From Mucilaginibacter empetricola (GTDB lineage: Bacteria; Bacteroidota; Bacteroidia; Sphingobacteriales; Sphingobacteriaceae), in the NCBI RefSeq assembly GCF_024808665.1, contig NZ_JANUBZ010000001.1, positions 434,001 through 498,000 on the forward strand: 64,000 bases of DNA, in the 5' to 3' direction. This document shows positions 35,946 through 45,516 of the stretch, in pieces (positions within the stretch are counted from its first letter, which is position 1; each line of letters opens with the position of its first letter). Under the pieces are notes generated by a model. The model did not search any database, had not been told where the DNA came from, and saw only the letters and a program-made list of their open reading frames with translations. The position numbers were made by a program, and so were the translations under genes.

Positions 35946-38663
35946 ATGAAAAAGATCCTCTTCTTATTCCTTGCCTTACACCTGGCGGGATTGGGTTTTG
36001 CGCAGGTAAAAGTTGAACATCTGCTAACCGAAAATCAGTCTAACCCCATCAGCATTGATATTTCGACACCCCGGTTTAGCTGGCGCATATGGGAGGATAA
36101 TAAACGGGGCGTAATGCAATCGGCTTACGAAATAAAAGTAAAAAACGGCAAACATGAAGCATGGAGCAGCGGTAAAGTTGTATCCGATCAATCCATGTAT
36201 GTGCCTTATAAAGGTGAAGCGTTGCTATCTGGCCAAAAATATAACTGGCAGGTAAGGGTTTGGGACAATTTTGGCAATGCATCTACTTGGAGCACGCCGG
36301 CCAGCTGGCAAATGGGCTTGCTTTCACCAACCAACTGGAAAGCACAATGGATAACTCCCGGTTTTGTAGAAGATTCTGTAAAGAGGCCAAGCCCCTTGTT
36401 TCGCAAGGAATTTTCACTCGGCAAAAAAGTAGCATCAGCTACGGCCTATATTACAGCACATGGCTTATACGAGGCGCAAATAAACGGGCATCGCGTAGGT
36501 AACGCTTATTTAACGCCGGGATGGACAAGCTACAACAAACGCCTGCAATACCAGGCTTATGATGTTACCGCCTTGTTGCAACAGGGTAAAAATGCTGTAG
36601 GCGCCGAATTAGGCAATGGCTGGTACCGGGGCTATTTTGGCTATAACCCAACACCAAACTTATATGGAAAAGACATAGCCCTGCTGCTACAGATTGAAGT
36701 GACCTTTACCGATGGCACCCAAACAACCATTTTTACCGACGATAGCTGGAAATCATCAACAGGCCCTGTACGTTTTGCGGAGATTTATTACGGCGCCACT
36801 ATTGACGATCGTATGCAGCAGAAAAATTGGTCGACATCAAATTTCGATGATAAAAACTGGGATGGCGTAACTATAAAAGATTTCAGAAAAGATATTTTAA
36901 TAGCAACCTATAACGAGCCGGTACGCAAACACGAAACTTTTAAACCGGTAAAAATATTTACCACCCCCAAGGGCGAAAAAGTAATTGACTTTGGCCAGAA
37001 CCTGGTAGGCTGGGTACAGATGAAGGTAACCGGTAAAGCAGGCGATAAAATCACCCTGTCGCATGCAGAAGTAATTGATAAGACAGGTAATTTTTATACT
37101 GATAACTTAAGGACGGCCCGCTCACAAGACACTTACATCCTTAATGGCGAAGGCGAAGAAACCTTTGAGCCACAATTTACATGGCAGGGCTTTAGATATA
37201 TTAGAGTTGATGGCTATCCGGGCGAGTTAAAGCCTGAAGATTTTACAGCCATCGCTTTATATTCTGACATGGCACCTACCGGAACTTTTAATTGCTCTAA
37301 TACACTCATTAACCAATTACAGCACAATATTCAATGGGGACAAAAAGGCAACTTTTTAGATGTACCAACTGATTGTCCGCAACGAGATGAGCGCCTGGGC
37401 TGGACAGGTGATGCGCAGGTTTTTTCGCGTACGGCAACCTATAATATGAACGTGCATAATTTTTTTGCCAAATGGCTTAAAGATGTAGCTGCCGATCAAT
37501 ATGAAAGTGGCAGCGTGCCTTTTGTTATCCCGAATGTAATTGCACAGGGACGCAAAACGGGACCGGGAGCAAGCACTGGCTGGGCAGATGTATCAACCAT
37601 TATTCCATGGAATATGTATTTGGCCTATGGCGATAAGAAGATATTGGAAGATCAGTACAGCAGCATGAAAGCCTGGGTTGATTATATGCAGCATCAAAGC
37701 AAAAATTATTTATGGAATACGGGAGAACATTTTGGCGACTGGCTTTTTTATAGCGAAAACGACGATAATGGTGGTAATTCGGCCATTACCAGTAAATACC
37801 TGATAGCGCAGTGCTTTTATGCCTATTCAACCCAACTACTTATTAATGCGGCCACTGTTTTAGATAATACAGAAGATGTTGCCTATTATACCAACCTTTT
37901 AAGTGAAATAAAGGGAGCTTACTTAAAAGAATATGTAACACCCAATGGATTAATCTCGTCAGACACACAAACAGCTTATGTACTTGCCTTGCAATTTGAT
38001 ATGCTGCCCGAAGGATTAAGGCAACAGGCAGCTGATAGGCTGGTAATCAACATCCATCGATATAACAACCATTTAACCACTGGCTTTTTAGGCACGCCGT
38101 ATCTTTGTCATGTTTTAAGTCGATTTGGTTACGCCGATGTTGCTTACCGTTTATTGTTGCAGGATACTTACCCATCATGGTTATACCCCGTAAAAATGGG
38201 CGCTACTACCATATGGGAAAGATGGGATGGTATAAGGCCTGATGGCACATTCGAAACCCCAACCATGAACTCCTACAACCACTATGCCTACGGAGCCATT
38301 GGCGATTGGATGTACCGCGTAATTGCCGGTATTGACACTAAAACTGATGGTCCTGGATATAAACAGATCACCATAAAACCAACTATAGGCGGCAAACTGC
38401 AATATGCAGCAGCCGATTACGAAACCAATTATGGCAAAGTAAGCTCGCACTGGAAACTGGATAATGGCAATTTATTGCTGGATGTTGAAATACCAGCCAA
38501 CACCACAGCAACTATTTACATTCCGGTGGGCACAAACAATAATGTTTTGGAAAGCGGCAAATCAATTGCTGCCGATGCGGACATTAAATTAGCAGAGCCT
38601 GCGCCCGGATACATGGTTGTAAACATAGGCTCGGGCAACTATCATTTTAGCGCGCCGTTGTAA
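35946..38663 (+). CDS. GH78 alpha-L-rhamnosidase
   Basis: The 905-residue secreted glycosidase has a signal peptide (1-19), Ig-like and beta-sandwich N-terminal domains (about 25-335), and an (alpha/alpha)6 catalytic barrel (about 450-785). In the barrel, DCPQRDERLGWTGDAQ (about 477-492) carries the GH78 acidic residues. A C-terminal jelly-roll (about 800-905) closes it. It removes terminal rhamnose from plant polysaccharides or flavonoid glycosides by inversion. It is not in a SusCD-type locus within this window. Confidence 0.93.
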   Translation: MKKILFLFLALHLAGLGFAQVKVEHLLTENQSNPISIDISTPRFSWRIWEDNKRGVMQSAYEIKVKNGKHEAWSSGKVVSDQSMYVPYKGEALLSGQKYNWQVRVWDNFGNASTWSTPASWQMGLLSPTNWKAQWITPGFVEDSVKRPSPLFRKEFSLGKKVASATAYITAHGLYEAQINGHRVGNAYLTPGWTSYNKRLQYQAYDVTALLQQGKNAVGAELGNGWYRGYFGYNPTPNLYGKDIALLLQIEVTFTDGTQTTIFTDDSWKSSTGPVRFAEIYYGATIDDRMQQKNWSTSNFDDKNWDGVTIKDFRKDILIATYNEPVRKHETFKPVKIFTTPKGEKVIDFGQNLVGWVQMKVTGKAGDKITLSHAEVIDKTGNFYTDNLRTARSQDTYILNGEGEETFEPQFTWQGFRYIRVDGYPGELKPEDFTAIALYSDMAPTGTFNCSNTLINQLQHNIQWGQKGNFLDVPTDCPQRDERLGWTGDAQVFSRTATYNMNVHNFFAKWLKDVAADQYESGSVPFVIPNVIAQGRKTGPGASTGWADVSTIIPWNMYLAYGDKKILEDQYSSMKAWVDYMQHQSKNYLWNTGEHFGDWLFYSENDDNGGNSAITSKYLIAQCFYAYSTQLLINAATVLDNTEDVAYYTNLLSEIKGAYLKEYVTPNGLISSDTQTAYVLALQFDMLPEGLRQQAADRLVINIHRYNNHLTTGFLGTPYLCHVLSRFGYADVAYRLLLQDTYPSWLYPVKMGATTIWERWDGIRPDGTFETPTMNSYNHYAYGAIGDWMYRVIAGIDTKTDGPGYKQITIKPTIGGKLQYAAADYETNYGKVSSHWKLDNGNLLLDVEIPANTTATIYIPVGTNNNVLESGKSIAADADIKLAEPAPGYMVVNIGSGNYHFSAPL

Positions 38664-38667
38664 AAGT

Positions 38668-38735
38668 CTCACCCTGCCCTTCCCTAAAAGACTTACCTTT
38701 TTCAGAACCCTCTCCTTTGGAGAGGGCAGGGTGAG
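38668..38735. repeat. 68-bp foldback (CTCACCCTGCCCT arms)
   Basis: CTCACCCTGCCCT (38668-38680) is the exact reverse complement of 38723-38735. A nested CCTCTCC/GGAGAGG hairpin lies in the right part. It sits right after the GH78 stop codon and may act as a terminator substitute. Confidence 0.8.
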
Positions 38736-38746
38736 GCGAACCTGGC

Positions 38747-38908
38747 TTATTTCCTAAACAAGGATATGATCCAGATAATTACAGCGATAACTACAATAAC
38801 CGAAATGATGCCAACTACGGCACCGGCTTTAAATATGCCGGCAATTACAGAGCAGCTGCTCAGGCATAAAACCAACAGGATTACTGATAAATATGATAGC
38901 TTTTTCAT
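38747..38908 (-). CDS. 53-residue small lipoprotein
   Basis: The frame encodes a lipoprotein-like signal (MKKLSYLSVILLVLCLSSCS, Cys at 19) followed by one strongly hydrophobic segment (residues 31-50) and a basic end (LFRK). Very similar tiny proteins occur in Sphingobacteriaceae, often mislabelled in databases. The function is unknown. It faces away from the GH78 and mutase genes, with a foldback downstream. Confidence 0.7.
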   Translation of the reverse strand: MKKLSYLSVILLVLCLSSCSVIAGIFKAGAVVGIISVIVVIAVIIWIISLFRK

Positions 38909-38974
38909 AGTGGTGTTTTAATTTGAATAGTATAATATCAAAAAGCCCAAATAAGTTTTACAGCAGCTCATTTC

Positions 38975-39003
38975 ATAGCGTAGGGTTTAAAACCCTACGC
39001 TAT
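38975..39003. repeat. 29-bp perfect palindrome
   Basis: ATAGCGTAGGGTTT and AAACCCTACGCTAT are 14-base perfect arms around a single central A. It lies 70 bp upstream of the cobalamin-binding gene. The motif GGGTTT(T)AAA is shared with the ends of the foldback at 5839-6025. Confidence 0.85.
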
Positions 39004-39073
39004 TTGTTGGCGCAGCAAAATAACACATGCTCATATTTTCTTACTACTTTTACTTTTTGCAACCCAATTATTA

Positions 39074-39493
39074 ATGAGCCAATCATTTAATCGCCCTATA
39101 CGTGTGTTAGTTGCCAAAGTGGGCCTTGATGGTCACGATCGCGGTGCCCGTATTATTGCCACTTCGCTGCGCGATGCCGGTATGGAAGTAATTTATACCG
39201 GGCTGCGTCAAACACCCGAAATGGTGGTAAATACCGCCTTACAGGAAGATGTGGACGCCATAGGCATATCCATACTTTCGGGCGCTCACATGACTGTTTT
39301 CCCAAAAATCATCAACCTGATAAAAGAAAAAAAAATGGATGATGTGCTGGTAACCGGCGGCGGCATTATCCCAACAGATGATATGAACGAGCTAAAAAAG
39401 ATAGGCGTGGGCGAGCTTTTTCCACCAGGCACCAGCACGCAGGATATTGTGGCTTATATAACTCAATGGGTGCATCAACACCGTAATTTCTAA
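39074..39493 (+). CDS. Methylmalonyl-CoA mutase small (B12-binding) subunit
   Basis: The 139-residue stand-alone cobalamin-binding domain has the base-off/His-on motif [10 protein letters not shown] (about residues 17-26, with the Co-ligating His), SGAHM (about 69-73) and a GGG loop near 95. It supplies the adenosylcobalamin half of a two-chain mutase; its large subunit is not in the window. It is 16 bp upstream of an enoyl-CoA hydratase gene, implying a shared operon. Other two-subunit mutases (isobutyryl- or ethylmalonyl-CoA) are alternatives. Confidence 0.88.
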   Translation: MSQSFNRPIRVLVAKVGLDGHDRGARIIATSLRDAGMEVIYTGLRQTPEMVVNTALQEDVDAIGISILSGAHMTVFPKIINLIKEKKMDDVLVTGGGIIPTDDMNELKKIGVGELFPPGTSTQDIVAYITQWVHQHRNF

Positions 39494-39509
39494 ATTTCAA
39501 GAAAAGAAT

Positions 39510-40292
39510 ATGTCATTCCAAAATTTACTGATAGAACATAAAGAGCGCATACAATACATTATCATCAATCGCGAAAGCAAACTCAATGCGCTCAATAAAG
39601 CCACTATTGCCGAGCTGCATACGGCCTTTAATGAAGCTTTTAATAATCCGGCAGTTGGCGGTATCATCCTAACAGGTGCTGGGCCAAAAGCATTTGTTGC
39701 CGGGGCTGATATAGCTGAATTTACAGAGCTGAATGGAGAGTCAGGGCGCGAACTGGCCCGATTGGGGCAGTCAACCGTTTTTGATTTTATTGAAAATGGC
39801 AGCAAGCCGGTTATTGCTGCTATAAATGGTTTCGCCTTAGGCGGAGGATTGGAATTGGCCATGGCCTGCCATATACGCGTTGCCGCCGAAACTGCCAAAA
39901 TGGGACTTCCCGAGGTTACCCTGGGATTACTGCCGGGTTATGGTGGCACACAACGTTTAACCCAGTTAGTAGGTAAAGGAAAAGCCCTGGAAATGATTAT
40001 GACTGCCGATATGATTACCGCTGCCGAAGCGTATCAATACGGACTGGTTAATTACGCTGTAAGTCCGGCTGATTTACTTTCAAAAGCCGAAGAAATACTA
40101 AATAAAATACTATTGCGCGCCCCATTGGCAATAGCAGCGGCCATTACTGCAGTAAATGCGGGGACTAAAGATGGCGTAAATGGCTTCGAAACCGAGATAG
40201 AAGAATTTGGAAAATGCTTTAAAACAAAAGATCTGCAGGAGGGAATTGCAGCATTTTTGCAGAAGCGAAAACCAGAATTTAAGGGTGAGTAA
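39510..40292 (+). CDS. Enoyl-CoA hydratase/isomerase
   Basis: The 260-residue crotonase-fold protein has the oxyanion-hole segments KAFVAGADIAEF (about 64-75) and GFALGGGLELAMAC (about 106-119). Glutamates at the usual catalytic positions lie in LPEVTLGLLPGYGGTQRL (about 132-149). It hydrates enoyl-CoA in fatty acid or branched-chain amino acid degradation. Its pairing with the B12-dependent mutase subunit suggests a role in acyl-CoA catabolism. Confidence 0.88.
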   Translation: MSFQNLLIEHKERIQYIIINRESKLNALNKATIAELHTAFNEAFNNPAVGGIILTGAGPKAFVAGADIAEFTELNGESGRELARLGQSTVFDFIENGSKPVIAAINGFALGGGLELAMACHIRVAAETAKMGLPEVTLGLLPGYGGTQRLTQLVGKGKALEMIMTADMITAAEAYQYGLVNYAVSPADLLSKAEEILNKILLRAPLAIAAAITAVNAGTKDGVNGFETEIEEFGKCFKTKDLQEGIAAFLQKRKPEFKGE

Positions 40293-40462
40293 GTGTTAAT
40301 ATTACACTACGTTGACCATTAGACCCATATAGTCAAAAATTATCTTATTGTTAATCAAACGATTGAATATTCGTGACAAAAGGATGAAAAAAGATAAATG
40401 ATTTGTGCTGTTACTTTGTTCCGTGTTTTAACAAACACATAATAATTTAATAACATACAATC

Positions 40463-41068
40463 ATGAAAAGTTCATTTAAAATTTCAGCTTTAATCTTAGC
40501 ATTTGCAGGTTTAAGCTTTGGTGCTAAAGCACAAACAGCTACCACTACTACTAAAACTTCAACTTCATCAAACGGAGTAATTTTAAGCATAGGTGTTGAC
40601 GCGGGTTTACCTACAGGTAGCAGCTTTAAAGATGCTTACAAGTGGAATTTAGGCGGTTCGATACAAGCCGACATCCCGGTTATTTCAAACTCGCTTTATG
40701 TTACTGTTAACGCAGGTTATGACAACGTATTTGGCAAAAAAAATATTGATGGCCTGGGTATTGACGCTACCAACGTTCAGTTATTACCGGTAAAAGCAGG
40801 TTTAAAATACTTCATCGTTCCTCACTTTTATGTACAAGGTGAAGCAGGTGCATCATTCTTATTAAACAAATCTGACTTAAATGCTGATAAAACAGCTGCC
40901 TTTGTTTATGCTCCTCAGGTAGGTTATCAGTTTCCATTGGGTGGCAAAAGCTATCTTGATGCAGGTGTAAGATACGAAGGTAACAGCAGTTTTTACAATA
41001 CTGGCGATAACGCTCCTAAATTTAACTTTGTTGGTTTACGCGTAGCTTATGCATTCTCTACAAAGTAA
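40463..41068 (+). CDS. Outer-membrane beta-barrel protein
   Basis: The 201-residue exported protein has a signal peptide (1-23, GAKAQ), a Thr/Ser-rich linker, then alternating amphipathic strands consistent with an eight-strand barrel. It ends in AYAFSTK, with typical OMP_b-brl residues such as LKYFIVPHFYVQGEAG. The role is unknown; abundant porin-like or structural proteins of this type are common. It is monocistronic with a strong terminator. Confidence 0.78.
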   Translation: MKSSFKISALILAFAGLSFGAKAQTATTTTKTSTSSNGVILSIGVDAGLPTGSSFKDAYKWNLGGSIQADIPVISNSLYVTVNAGYDNVFGKKNIDGLGIDATNVQLLPVKAGLKYFIVPHFYVQGEAGASFLLNKSDLNADKTAAFVYAPQVGYQFPLGGKSYLDAGVRYEGNSSFYNTGDNAPKFNFVGLRVAYAFSTK

Positions 41069-41090
41069 AAATTTTACCCATAGTTAAACA

Positions 41091-41117
41091 AAAAAGGAGG
41101 CTTAGGCCTCCTTTTTT
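41091..41117 (+). terminator. Intrinsic terminator after the beta-barrel gene
   Basis: AAAAAGGAGGC (41091-41101) pairs with GCCTCCTTTTT (41106-41116) around a TTAG loop, with a T-run. Confidence 0.9.
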
Positions 41118-41318
41118 GTTTATTACAACTTTTTGTTGCTTTAAAACGTATCAGAGGATTAAATTTATAAATTAGCAAATTAGTATGTTTATATTCGTAT
41201 AAAACCTTTATTTGTAAACTTTAAGGGCTAAATTGAAACTATCCGGAGTAACAAACCGGGCTCATCGGATAGAAATCAGGGCAGCTTATATCTCGCTTAA
41301 AAATAATTCTGATACTAA

Positions 41319-42725
41319 ATGAAAAAAATACTCATCATTGATGATGAAGTTAATGTTGCGTTATTACTCTCAAAATTTTTAACGCGAAACGGATTTGATG
41401 TTACTACCGCGTCAACCGGAACAATTGGGATGGAGTACCTGAAAAACGGGGACTTTAATCTTGTTTTGTGCGATTTTAGGCTGGAGGATACGGATGGGCG
41501 CGAAATGCTTAAAAATATTAAAACGCAATATCCAAAAACCGGGGTTATTATTATTACAGGATACTCAGATATAAAAATGGCCGTTGAGCTCATCAAAATG
41601 GGCGCATATGATTATATCACCAAACCCTTATATCCTGATGAAATATTGAATACCATAACCAAGGCAATTGAAACTCATTATGCCCTGGTTGAAAATGTTG
41701 TAGAAACGGTAACCCACGATAAATCAAGCCGCGAGGTAAAGAAACAAGCTTTTGCCACCGAATTTGTTGTTGGCACCAGTAAAGCGTCAAAAGAACTGTT
41801 AAGACAAATTGAGTTAGTAGCGCCGACGAACTACAGCGTAATTATTTTAGGCGAAAGCGGCACCGGTAAAGAATCGGTAGCAAAAAGCATCCATTTAAAT
41901 AGTCCGCGTTACAACCAGCCTTTTATCGCGATGGATTGCGGTTCGCTTACCAAAGAGCTGGCAGCAAGTGAATTTTTTGGTCACGAAAAAGGATCGTTCA
42001 CCGGCGCTTTATATACCAAAATAGGGCACTTTGAAATGGCCAACGGTGGTACCCTGTTTTTAGATGAAGTTGGAAATCTTTCATACGAGATACAGGCAGC
42101 CCTTTTAAGAACCGTACAGGAGCGTAAAGTAAAAAGAATAGGCAGTACCAAAGAGATTAACCTTGATGTACGCATTATTATAGCAACTAACGAGAATTTG
42201 CAGGAGGGTATACAGAAAGGCAAGTTCCGCGAAGATTTATATCACCGCTTTAACGAGTTTAGTATTTATATACCACCACTGCGCGAGCGCGGTAATGACA
42301 TTATGCTGCTTGCCGACCACTTTTTAAGGTTGGCCAATCATGAACTAGATCGTAATGTAACCACCTTTTCGCCCGAAGTGACAGAATGCTTTATGAACTA
42401 TCGCTGGCAGGGAAATATACGCGAGTTAAAAAATGTGGTACGCCGGGCTACTCTGCTTACTGAGGGTAATGAGATTTTGATGAAGGCTCTGCCGCTCGAA
42501 ATCTCGAATTTTAAAATACCGGTATATGATTACTCGTACCATCCGGAAGCATCTGAACCGAAAGAAAATAAACACGATTTAAAAAATGCCGCGCTTGAAG
42601 CCGAATATGAAACCATTTTAAAAGTGCTGCGCGAAGTAAACTTTAATAAAACCAAAGCAGCAGAGATCCTAAACATCGACCGAAAAACGTTATATAATAA
42701 AATGAAGGCTATTAATATAAAATGA
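41319..42725 (+). CDS. Sigma-54-dependent response regulator (NtrC family)
   Basis: The 468-residue protein has a CheY-like receiver (1-118, phospho-acceptor Asp in LVLCDFRLED near residue 51) and an AAA+ sigma-54 activator domain (about 148-380). The latter carries Walker A GESGTGKE, GSFTGALYT (the sigma-54-binding GAFTGA loop with Ser in place of Ala), and FLDEVGN. A Fis-like HTH closes it (NKTKAAEILNIDRKTLYNKM, about 445-464). It activates sigma-54 promoters after phosphorylation. Its 3' end overlaps a short gene with a DHp-like helix, and no full sensor kinase lies nearby. Confidence 0.93.
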   Translation: MKKILIIDDEVNVALLLSKFLTRNGFDVTTASTGTIGMEYLKNGDFNLVLCDFRLEDTDGREMLKNIKTQYPKTGVIIITGYSDIKMAVELIKMGAYDYITKPLYPDEILNTITKAIETHYALVENVVETVTHDKSSREVKKQAFATEFVVGTSKASKELLRQIELVAPTNYSVIILGESGTGKESVAKSIHLNSPRYNQPFIAMDCGSLTKELAASEFFGHEKGSFTGALYTKIGHFEMANGGTLFLDEVGNLSYEIQAALLRTVQERKVKRIGSTKEINLDVRIIIATNENLQEGIQKGKFREDLYHRFNEFSIYIPPLRERGNDIMLLADHFLRLANHELDRNVTTFSPEVTECFMNYRWQGNIRELKNVVRRATLLTEGNEILMKALPLEISNFKIPVYDYSYHPEASEPKENKHDLKNAALEAEYETILKVLREVNFNKTKAAEILNIDRKTLYNKMKAINIK

Positions 42726-42952
42726 TAATGAAAGGATTCGCAGAAGATAACGATACAAACAAGAATGATGTCGGGACAGACACTTTGCGAAACCTTAGGC
42801 ATGACATTAACAACCAGCTTTCCAATATATTTTTGGCGTTAGAACAACTACGCTACGAAATACCCGAGGCATCAGAAGATTGCGACTTTTACCTGGAATC
42901 TATATCCATGAGCGCATCCCGGATAAACAATTTGCTAAAAGCAACGGAGTAA
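42722..42952 (+). CDS. 76-residue stand-alone DHp/HisKA-like protein
   Basis: The ATG overlaps the preceding stop (ATGA), so translation is coupled to the sigma-54 regulator; an alternative ATG lies 6 bp on. The helix TLRNLRHDINNQLSNIFLAL (about 22-41) looks like a histidine-kinase dimerisation H-box with H-D-x-x-N. A second helix (about 52-74) could complete the hairpin. There is no HATPase domain. It could be a phosphotransfer protein, a dimerising partner or a decoy for the regulator; the histidine is not proven to be phosphorylated. Confidence 0.6.
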   Translation: MIMKGFAEDNDTNKNDVGTDTLRNLRHDINNQLSNIFLALEQLRYEIPEASEDCDFYLESISMSASRINNLLKATE

Positions 42953-43072
42953 TTTTATATCCGTGTTTAATGCTTTCTTTTATACTCCAAGGCAGGCATA
43001 AATTTATTGTAGTTTAACGCCAAACCTTTTTTTGATTTTTTTCTTTAATAGATAAAAATAATCTGAGTATTA

Positions 43073-44122
43073 ATGTCAATTTTTAACTACAAACAGCGTA
43101 ATAATATTATACTGGCGAGCATCGTCATATTGGGTTGCTTTATTCTTTTTGCATTAAGCGGATTATTCAGTTCTATTTTAGGTGCCATTGTACTTTTCAC
43201 CATATTCAGGCCCGTTTACAAATATTTTGTTGAAAAAAAGCAGTGGAATAAAACGGCGGTTACCTTATTAATTATCCTTGTTTCATTAATTGTAATTGTT
43301 ATCCCCTTAATGTCGTTAAGCATTATGGTAGTTGATAAAATTGGCAGTATTAACCACAACACCTTTAATTTGCAAGAGTGGGTTGAGAAAATTGATGATT
43401 ATGCAGGCTATAATTTTAACCAGCCGCACATAGCCGAAAACACGCTGCAAAAACTAGGCGCATATGCTACGGAGCTCTTCCCTTCTATTTTAGGCAGTGC
43501 TGCCGCTATCCTTATTACCTTGCTGGTAATGTATTTTCTGCTTTATTTTATGTTTACACAAATAAAAGAATTTGAAGCAGGATTACTTAAATATGCACCG
43601 TTTAGAGAGCAGCACGCCTTACGATTTGCTATTGCGCTGCGCGATGCTACCTATTCAAATGTATTAGGGCAGGGCATTATTGCTTTGGTACAGGGTACGC
43701 TATTAGCTATGGGTTTTTACGCATTTCAATTGCCCGACCCGATCTTCTGGGGCGTTGTGGGTGCTTTTATTTCATTTTTACCTGTGGTAGGCGCACCAAC
43801 ACTTACCATACCCGCCGCTATTATTTTAATAGCCGAAGGGCATTCATTGAAAGGAATATTACTACTTGCCTACGGCCTAATTTTTATAGGCAATATTGAT
43901 AACGTGCTGAGAATGATCATCAACAAACGCATTGCCAATACGCATCCCCTGATAACTATTATAGGTGTTTTTATAGGCATACCACTTTTTGGAATTTTAG
44001 GGTTGGTTTTTGGCCCCTTATTATTATCTTACTTCCTGTTATTGCTGGAAATATATGAAACTAACCGGATGGCAGCCGACAGACTGGAACGAATACATAC
44101 AGGCCCCGACAACCAGAGCTGA
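43073..44122 (+). CDS. AI-2E family transporter
   Basis: The 349-residue membrane protein has about eight hydrophobic segments. The family's C-terminal signature is AYGLIFIGNIDNVLRMIINK, with the preceding GAFISFLPVVGAP. The AI-2E family includes autoinducer-2 exporters and many Na+/H+ antiporter-like members, so the substrate is uncertain. The start lies 121 bp after the DHp-like gene, and no obvious operon exists. Confidence 0.87.
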   Translation: MSIFNYKQRNNIILASIVILGCFILFALSGLFSSILGAIVLFTIFRPVYKYFVEKKQWNKTAVTLLIILVSLIVIVIPLMSLSIMVVDKIGSINHNTFNLQEWVEKIDDYAGYNFNQPHIAENTLQKLGAYATELFPSILGSAAAILITLLVMYFLLYFMFTQIKEFEAGLLKYAPFREQHALRFAIALRDATYSNVLGQGIIALVQGTLLAMGFYAFQLPDPIFWGVVGAFISFLPVVGAPTLTIPAAIILIAEGHSLKGILLLAYGLIFIGNIDNVLRMIINKRIANTHPLITIIGVFIGIPLFGILGLVFGPLLLSYFLLLLEIYETNRMAADRLERIHTGPDNQS

Positions 44123-44268
44123 CAGTTGTTTATATTTGCAACAGGTTTAATTTTCATGTTTTAAACCCACAGATGTAACAAAATAGACAAATAGTCCGTT
44201 TGGTAACAATTGGCAGGATATTTAATCATATTGAAAACAATTAATCAACTTTAAAATTTATATACTAT

Positions 44269-44535
44269 ATGAACGATAACTCAAAAGTATTTGTCGCATT
44301 GCTGGTAGGGCTGGCGGCAGGAGCAGCGTTGGGTGTGCTATTTGCGCCTGATAAAGGAAACGAAACACGTGATAAACTTGCTGAATCATTGAAAAATCTT
44401 GGTGATTCTATAAAAGAAACTGCCTCTGCAGAAATTGATAACCTGCTTAATTTAAAAGATAAGGTTGTTGGTAACATCAAAACAAAAATAAACGGCGCTG
44501 AACAAGAATACCAGGACGACCTGGAACACGCATAA
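44269..44535 (+). CDS. YtxH-domain protein
   Basis: The 88-residue protein has one N-terminal membrane segment (VFVALLVGLAAGAALGVLFA) followed by PDKGNETRDKLAESLKNLGD, typical of YtxH stress-related proteins, and an amphipathic tail. YtxH proteins are general-stress proteins of unclear role. It precedes two further small membrane-associated genes, separated by a symmetrical hairpin at 44552-44586. Confidence 0.8.
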   Translation: MNDNSKVFVALLVGLAAGAALGVLFAPDKGNETRDKLAESLKNLGDSIKETASAEIDNLLNLKDKVVGNIKTKINGAEQEYQDDLEHA

Positions 44536-44612
44536 ACATAAAATCAATAGTTTTTAGTCCATTTTTTTATAAAACGTGGACTAAAAGCTGAAGATTAAAC
44601 ACACAAACATCT

Positions 44613-44948
44613 ATGGAAAACGAAACTCCGCCACCTATTATAGATCAGCTGAAGGATTATGCCGAAACCCGCATAAAACTGGCAAAATATCAGGCTATTG
44701 AAGGTGGTACATCTATTGCCGCCGGCTTAATAGCTGATGTAGTTGTATTTTTATTCAGTTTGCTGGCGTTTATTTTCGCCAGTTTCACTTTAGCCTATTT
44801 ATTGGGGAGCTTACTGGGTGCCGTATGGATTGGTTTTGGCTGCGTTTCGGTTATTTATTTAATAATTGCACTGGTTGTAAAAGCTAAAAAGCAAAGTCTG
44901 GAATCGCCAATTGTGAACGCTATTATCCGCAAAATATTTAAAGACTAA
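44613..44948 (+). CDS. Phage holin-like/DUF1469 membrane protein
   Basis: The 111-residue protein has an amphipathic start (QLKDYAETRIKLAKYQAI) and two membrane segments (about 35-62 and 65-88) in holin-X/DUF1469 arrangement. These are found with YtxH proteins in many Bacteroidota. It is not evidence of phage. Only 4 bp separate it from the next gene. Confidence 0.7.
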   Translation: MENETPPPIIDQLKDYAETRIKLAKYQAIEGGTSIAAGLIADVVVFLFSLLAFIFASFTLAYLLGSLLGAVWIGFGCVSVIYLIIALVVKAKKQSLESPIVNAIIRKIFKD

Positions 44949-44952
44949 CAAA

Positions 44953-45384
44953 ATGGATGCACCTATCAGAACAATAGACGATTTGCGAGCCGAAATTTTC
45001 CGTTTAAAAGGCGAGGAAAAAGTAAAAAGTGTTGCCCTGGGGCAGCGATTCAGAAATCCATCTGCGTTGTTTTCGACTTTAATGACGTTGTTCCCCAAAC
45101 CAACCAATGCTGATGGCACAAAAAGTGCTGGTTTTTTTGAGCAGGATATTGTTGGTTTGATATCGCGTTTCATTTTACCTTTTGCCTTAAACAAAACGAT
45201 TTTCAAAAATTCAAACTTCATTATTAAAACATTGGTGGGGCTTGTTTCGCAAAAAGCATCGCATTTCATTACCGAGGATAACCTGGTTGGCATTTGGGAT
45301 AAAGTGACATCATTTTTTAAAAGCAAAACGAAAGAAGAGCCCCCAATTCACAAAGGGGTGCCGCCATTGAGCGAAACCTATTAA
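44953..45384 (+). CDS. Hypothetical protein in YtxH-holin cluster
   Basis: The 143-residue protein has a helical N-terminus and two hydrophobic stretches (about 66-80 and 90-105) that could be weak membrane helices, with a Lys-rich tail. The gene follows the DUF1469 gene by 4 bp, so both are probably translated from one transcript. I do not recognise it. Confidence 0.55.
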   Translation: MDAPIRTIDDLRAEIFRLKGEEKVKSVALGQRFRNPSALFSTLMTLFPKPTNADGTKSAGFFEQDIVGLISRFILPFALNKTIFKNSNFIIKTLVGLVSQKASHFITEDNLVGIWDKVTSFFKSKTKEEPPIHKGVPPLSETY

Positions 45385-45516
45385 TTTTTCTGCCCTCTTT
45401 CCAATTGCCGGCTTGGCATGTTATCTTAATCAACGCTTAAGTCATTTTTAATGGCTTTCTGTTTGGTGCTATTGACTTAGTGCTTAGAATTGTATATTCG
45501 GGAAATATTTTTAGCA

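Noticed and set aside
44552-44586. Intrinsic terminator after the YtxH gene
   Set aside because: The 10-bp stem is real, but there is no T-run after it in the direction of transcription.
44613-44948. Prophage remnant because of a holin-like gene
   Set aside because: The DUF1469/holin-X type occurs with YtxH proteins in stress loci; no other phage gene is present.
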